Assembly: GCA_025353525.1 (NCBI GenBank)
Contig: JANXOO010000638.1
Coordinates: 1-7,806, forward strand
Direction of reading: 5' to 3'
From: Schlesneria sp.
GTDB lineage: Bacteria > Planctomycetota > Planctomycetia > Planctomycetales > Planctomycetaceae
DNA length: 7,806 nucleotides
Position 1 is the first letter of the stretch, and each line of letters starts with the position of its first letter. Below the pieces are notes generated by a model that ran no database searches, was not told the origin of the DNA, and worked only from the letters and a program-made list of their open reading frames with translations. A program made the position numbers and the translations under genes. Positions 6,179 through 7,806 of this stretch are shown here, one piece after another.

Positions 6179-7806
6179 TTATCCGTGGGAATGTTCCGGC
6201 GACGGAACCTTGGGAAGTTGGTAGTCCGGATCGACGACTTCCACCATTTGCATCATTCCCATGTCCTGATCGTCGAGCAAGTGGCAATGCATCAGGAAGA
6301 TCCCCGTATAGTCTTCGTGTGAGATACGGATGCGTACCTGTCCGCGGGAGCGGGGTTCGGCGTCCTCGCGGCCAGGCTTCAGGAACCCGACAGGGATCGA
6401 CACGGTGTCTTCAAAGCCCTCAAACGGCACGGGAATTTCCTTGTCATAAGAATACAGGTTGTTGTCTCCGCACGCCGGATTGTTAACAGAATTATTGCCG
6501 AAGGATTTGTCGCGATAACCCATCACCTGGAAGTAGTTGATGTGGATATGAAACAGGTGAATGACATCAGACAGGTTTTCGATGACGATTTCTTCGTTCG
6601 TACCCTTGTATCCCACCGTTCGGTTGGATTCATTGAACGACATTTCGTTCATCAAGGTCGAATCTGAACCTGAGCCGGCCAGTCCGCGTTTGTGGATCGC
6701 AAATGACATCACTCGCTGGCGAACGATGTATTTCTCAAGTGCAGCGGTGTCGAGTGCCAATTGACGATAGAAGAAATGATCGGTGAGAACTTCAAAGATT
6801 TCCGTCGCGACATCGTTCGTTGAGGCGTTGTTGATGGGTGTGCGCTTGAATAGATCGTAGTTGAAATCGACGAAACCAGGAGCAGGCAATGAGGCGGTCG
6901 AAGTGTCCGGCACAGCGATGTGAAACGTCGCCAGATCCTGATCATCCAGTGCAACGATTTTATAGTCTGTGCCGCCGATACCGATTCTGGCACCCACTTC
7001 CAAATGGTGCGGCTCGTCGTCCGGCATGACGATCGTGGCGACGAGGCCGTCGATTGTTAAAGCTGCTCGAAGCACTTTGGCCGTTGTGACGCCGTTGAGT
7101 AACTTGTCGAGCAGGTATTGGGAATCGATATATTTCCAACCCTTTCGGTCAATCGGAAAGGTGGCGTTGGGCGGGTCGGATTCATGACCGGGGTCATCAG
7201 TCGCAACGATCGGTAACAGCGAGGTGAGTTTGCGCTGGTGATTGGCGGCCGAGGGGTCTAGTGTGCCCGAATAACGCAAGGTCGCGATCTGGACCGGGGC
7301 ACTAATCTTGCCGTCAGAAAAAACTTCCGTTTCCGAGATCGGAAGCATGTAAATCCGGTATTCCTTCTCGGTCAGTTCGATTTTCGCCTTCGGAATCGCA
7401 AAAAACTCGAACCGCTGTCCGGAGTTGCAAATCACATAGCTCAAGCGTTGCCCTGCGGGGCTGCGAACAAAATCGGGCTCCACCGTGTCGTTGGTCAACG
7501 GTGCCATCGAGGAAACTTGCGGAATGCCATCTCGACAAGCGACCACGATGTCGTGATCTTCGATTGCAATCCGGAAAAACGTCAGTCCGGTCGCATTGAG
7601 CATCGTGAACATTTTCAGCTCGCCGATCTTTGCCGTGAAAACCGGCCGTTTCTGGCCGTTGACGGCGGGAACCCAGCGAACATCGACCGGTTCACATGCC
7701 GGAGTGGCCAGCGATTCGGTGCCGTGCCCATGCACATGGCCACCACCCCCGGTCAGTGCTGCGCAACTGCAAATGCACTTGGGATCGAGATTGTCTCTGT
7801 AATACG
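6179..7806 (-). CDS. Multicopper oxidase, C-terminal part (5' end outside window)
   Basis: This is a cupredoxin-type multicopper oxidase of the laccase/CotA/bilirubin oxidase class, which couples substrate oxidation to reduction of O2 to water. The frame is open to the window edge, so the gene is partial; the GTG at 7735 is internal. Numbered from that GTG, about 30-75 look like the second cupredoxin domain (GELKMFTMLNATGLTFFRIA). About 370-505 form the third, with HLFHIH (393-398) and HCHLLDDQDMGMM (483-495). The expected HCHxxxHxxxxM reads with Asp489 in place of the His that normally ligates type-1 copper; Cys484 and Met494 are kept. A beta-rich insert lies at about 224-290. Upstream of the GTG, a CICSC cluster and a glycine run precede HVHGHG, and the protein ends in HSHG. 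Export cannot be judged without the N-terminus. It is convergent with mqnC. Confidence 0.9.
   Translation of the reverse strand, partial: YYRDNLDPKCICSCAALTGGGGHVHGHGTESLATPACEPVDVRWVPAVNGQKRPVFTAKIGELKMFTMLNATGLTFFRIAIEDHDIVVACRDGIPQVSSMAPLTNDTVEPDFVRSPAGQRLSYVICNSGQRFEFFAIPKAKIELTEKEYRIYMLPISETEVFSDGKISAPVQIATLRYSGTLDPSAANHQRKLTSLLPIVATDDPGHESDPPNATFPIDRKGWKYIDSQYLLDKLLNGVTTAKVLRAALTIDGLVATIVMPDDEPHHLEVGARIGIGGTDYKIVALDDQDLATFHIAVPDTSTASLPAPGFVDFNYDLFKRTPINNASTNDVATEIFEVLTDHFFYRQLALDTAALEKYIVRQRVMSFAIHKRGLAGSGSDSTLMNEMSFNESNRTVGYKGTNEEIVIENLSDVIHLFHIHINYFQVMGYRDKSFGNNSVNNPACGDNNLYSYDKEIPVPFEGFEDTVSIPVGFLKPGREDAEPRSRGQVRIRISHEDYTGIFLMHCHLLDDQDMGMMQMVEVVDPDYQLPKVPSPEHSHG

Overview
The window looks like chromosomal DNA of a member of the Planctomycetes or a related deep-branching bacterium. 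It has moderate GC, GTG and TTG starts beside ATG, and the futalosine route to menaquinone. It also has a YqcI/YcgG plus DUF1989 gene pair and a large multicopper oxidase with unusual inserts. No marker such as an rRNA gene is present, so this assignment is an inference. I see no transposase, integrase, tRNA or CRISPR array.

Layout. Bases 1-121 hold what may be the tail of an upstream gene and a convincing intrinsic terminator. Bases 213-1692 (+) hold a tight two-gene unit: a YqcI/YcgG-family protein (relatives are heme-dependent guanidine N-hydroxylases) and a DUF1989 protein (relatives are carboxyguanidine deiminase subunits). Bases 1693-2247 contain no intact gene, but the minus strand there carries the frameshifted relic of a response-regulator receiver domain and a short direct repeat. 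Bases 2248-3561 (-) encode homoserine dehydrogenase with a C-terminal ACT domain. A 490-base divergent gap with one good -10 box leads into mqnA and mqnC (+, 4052-6081), which overlap by four bases (TTGA). A 97-base convergent gap is filled by a long interrupted inverted repeat. Bases 6179-7806 (-) hold the C-terminal two thirds or so of a multicopper oxidase whose start lies beyond the window.

How the genes work together. MqnA makes 3-[(1-carboxyvinyl)oxy]benzoate from chorismate, and MqnC cyclises dehypoxanthine futalosine later in the same pathway. The intermediate steps (MqnB/MqnE/MqnD) must be encoded elsewhere. Homoserine dehydrogenase serves threonine and methionine synthesis and has no obvious functional tie to its neighbours. 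The YqcI/YcgG-DUF1989 pair is the best candidate for an under-described system: a putative oxidative-plus-hydrolytic module acting on a guanidino compound. The multicopper oxidase is the other point of interest, because one canonical type-1 copper histidine is replaced by aspartate and it carries an inserted beta-rich segment.
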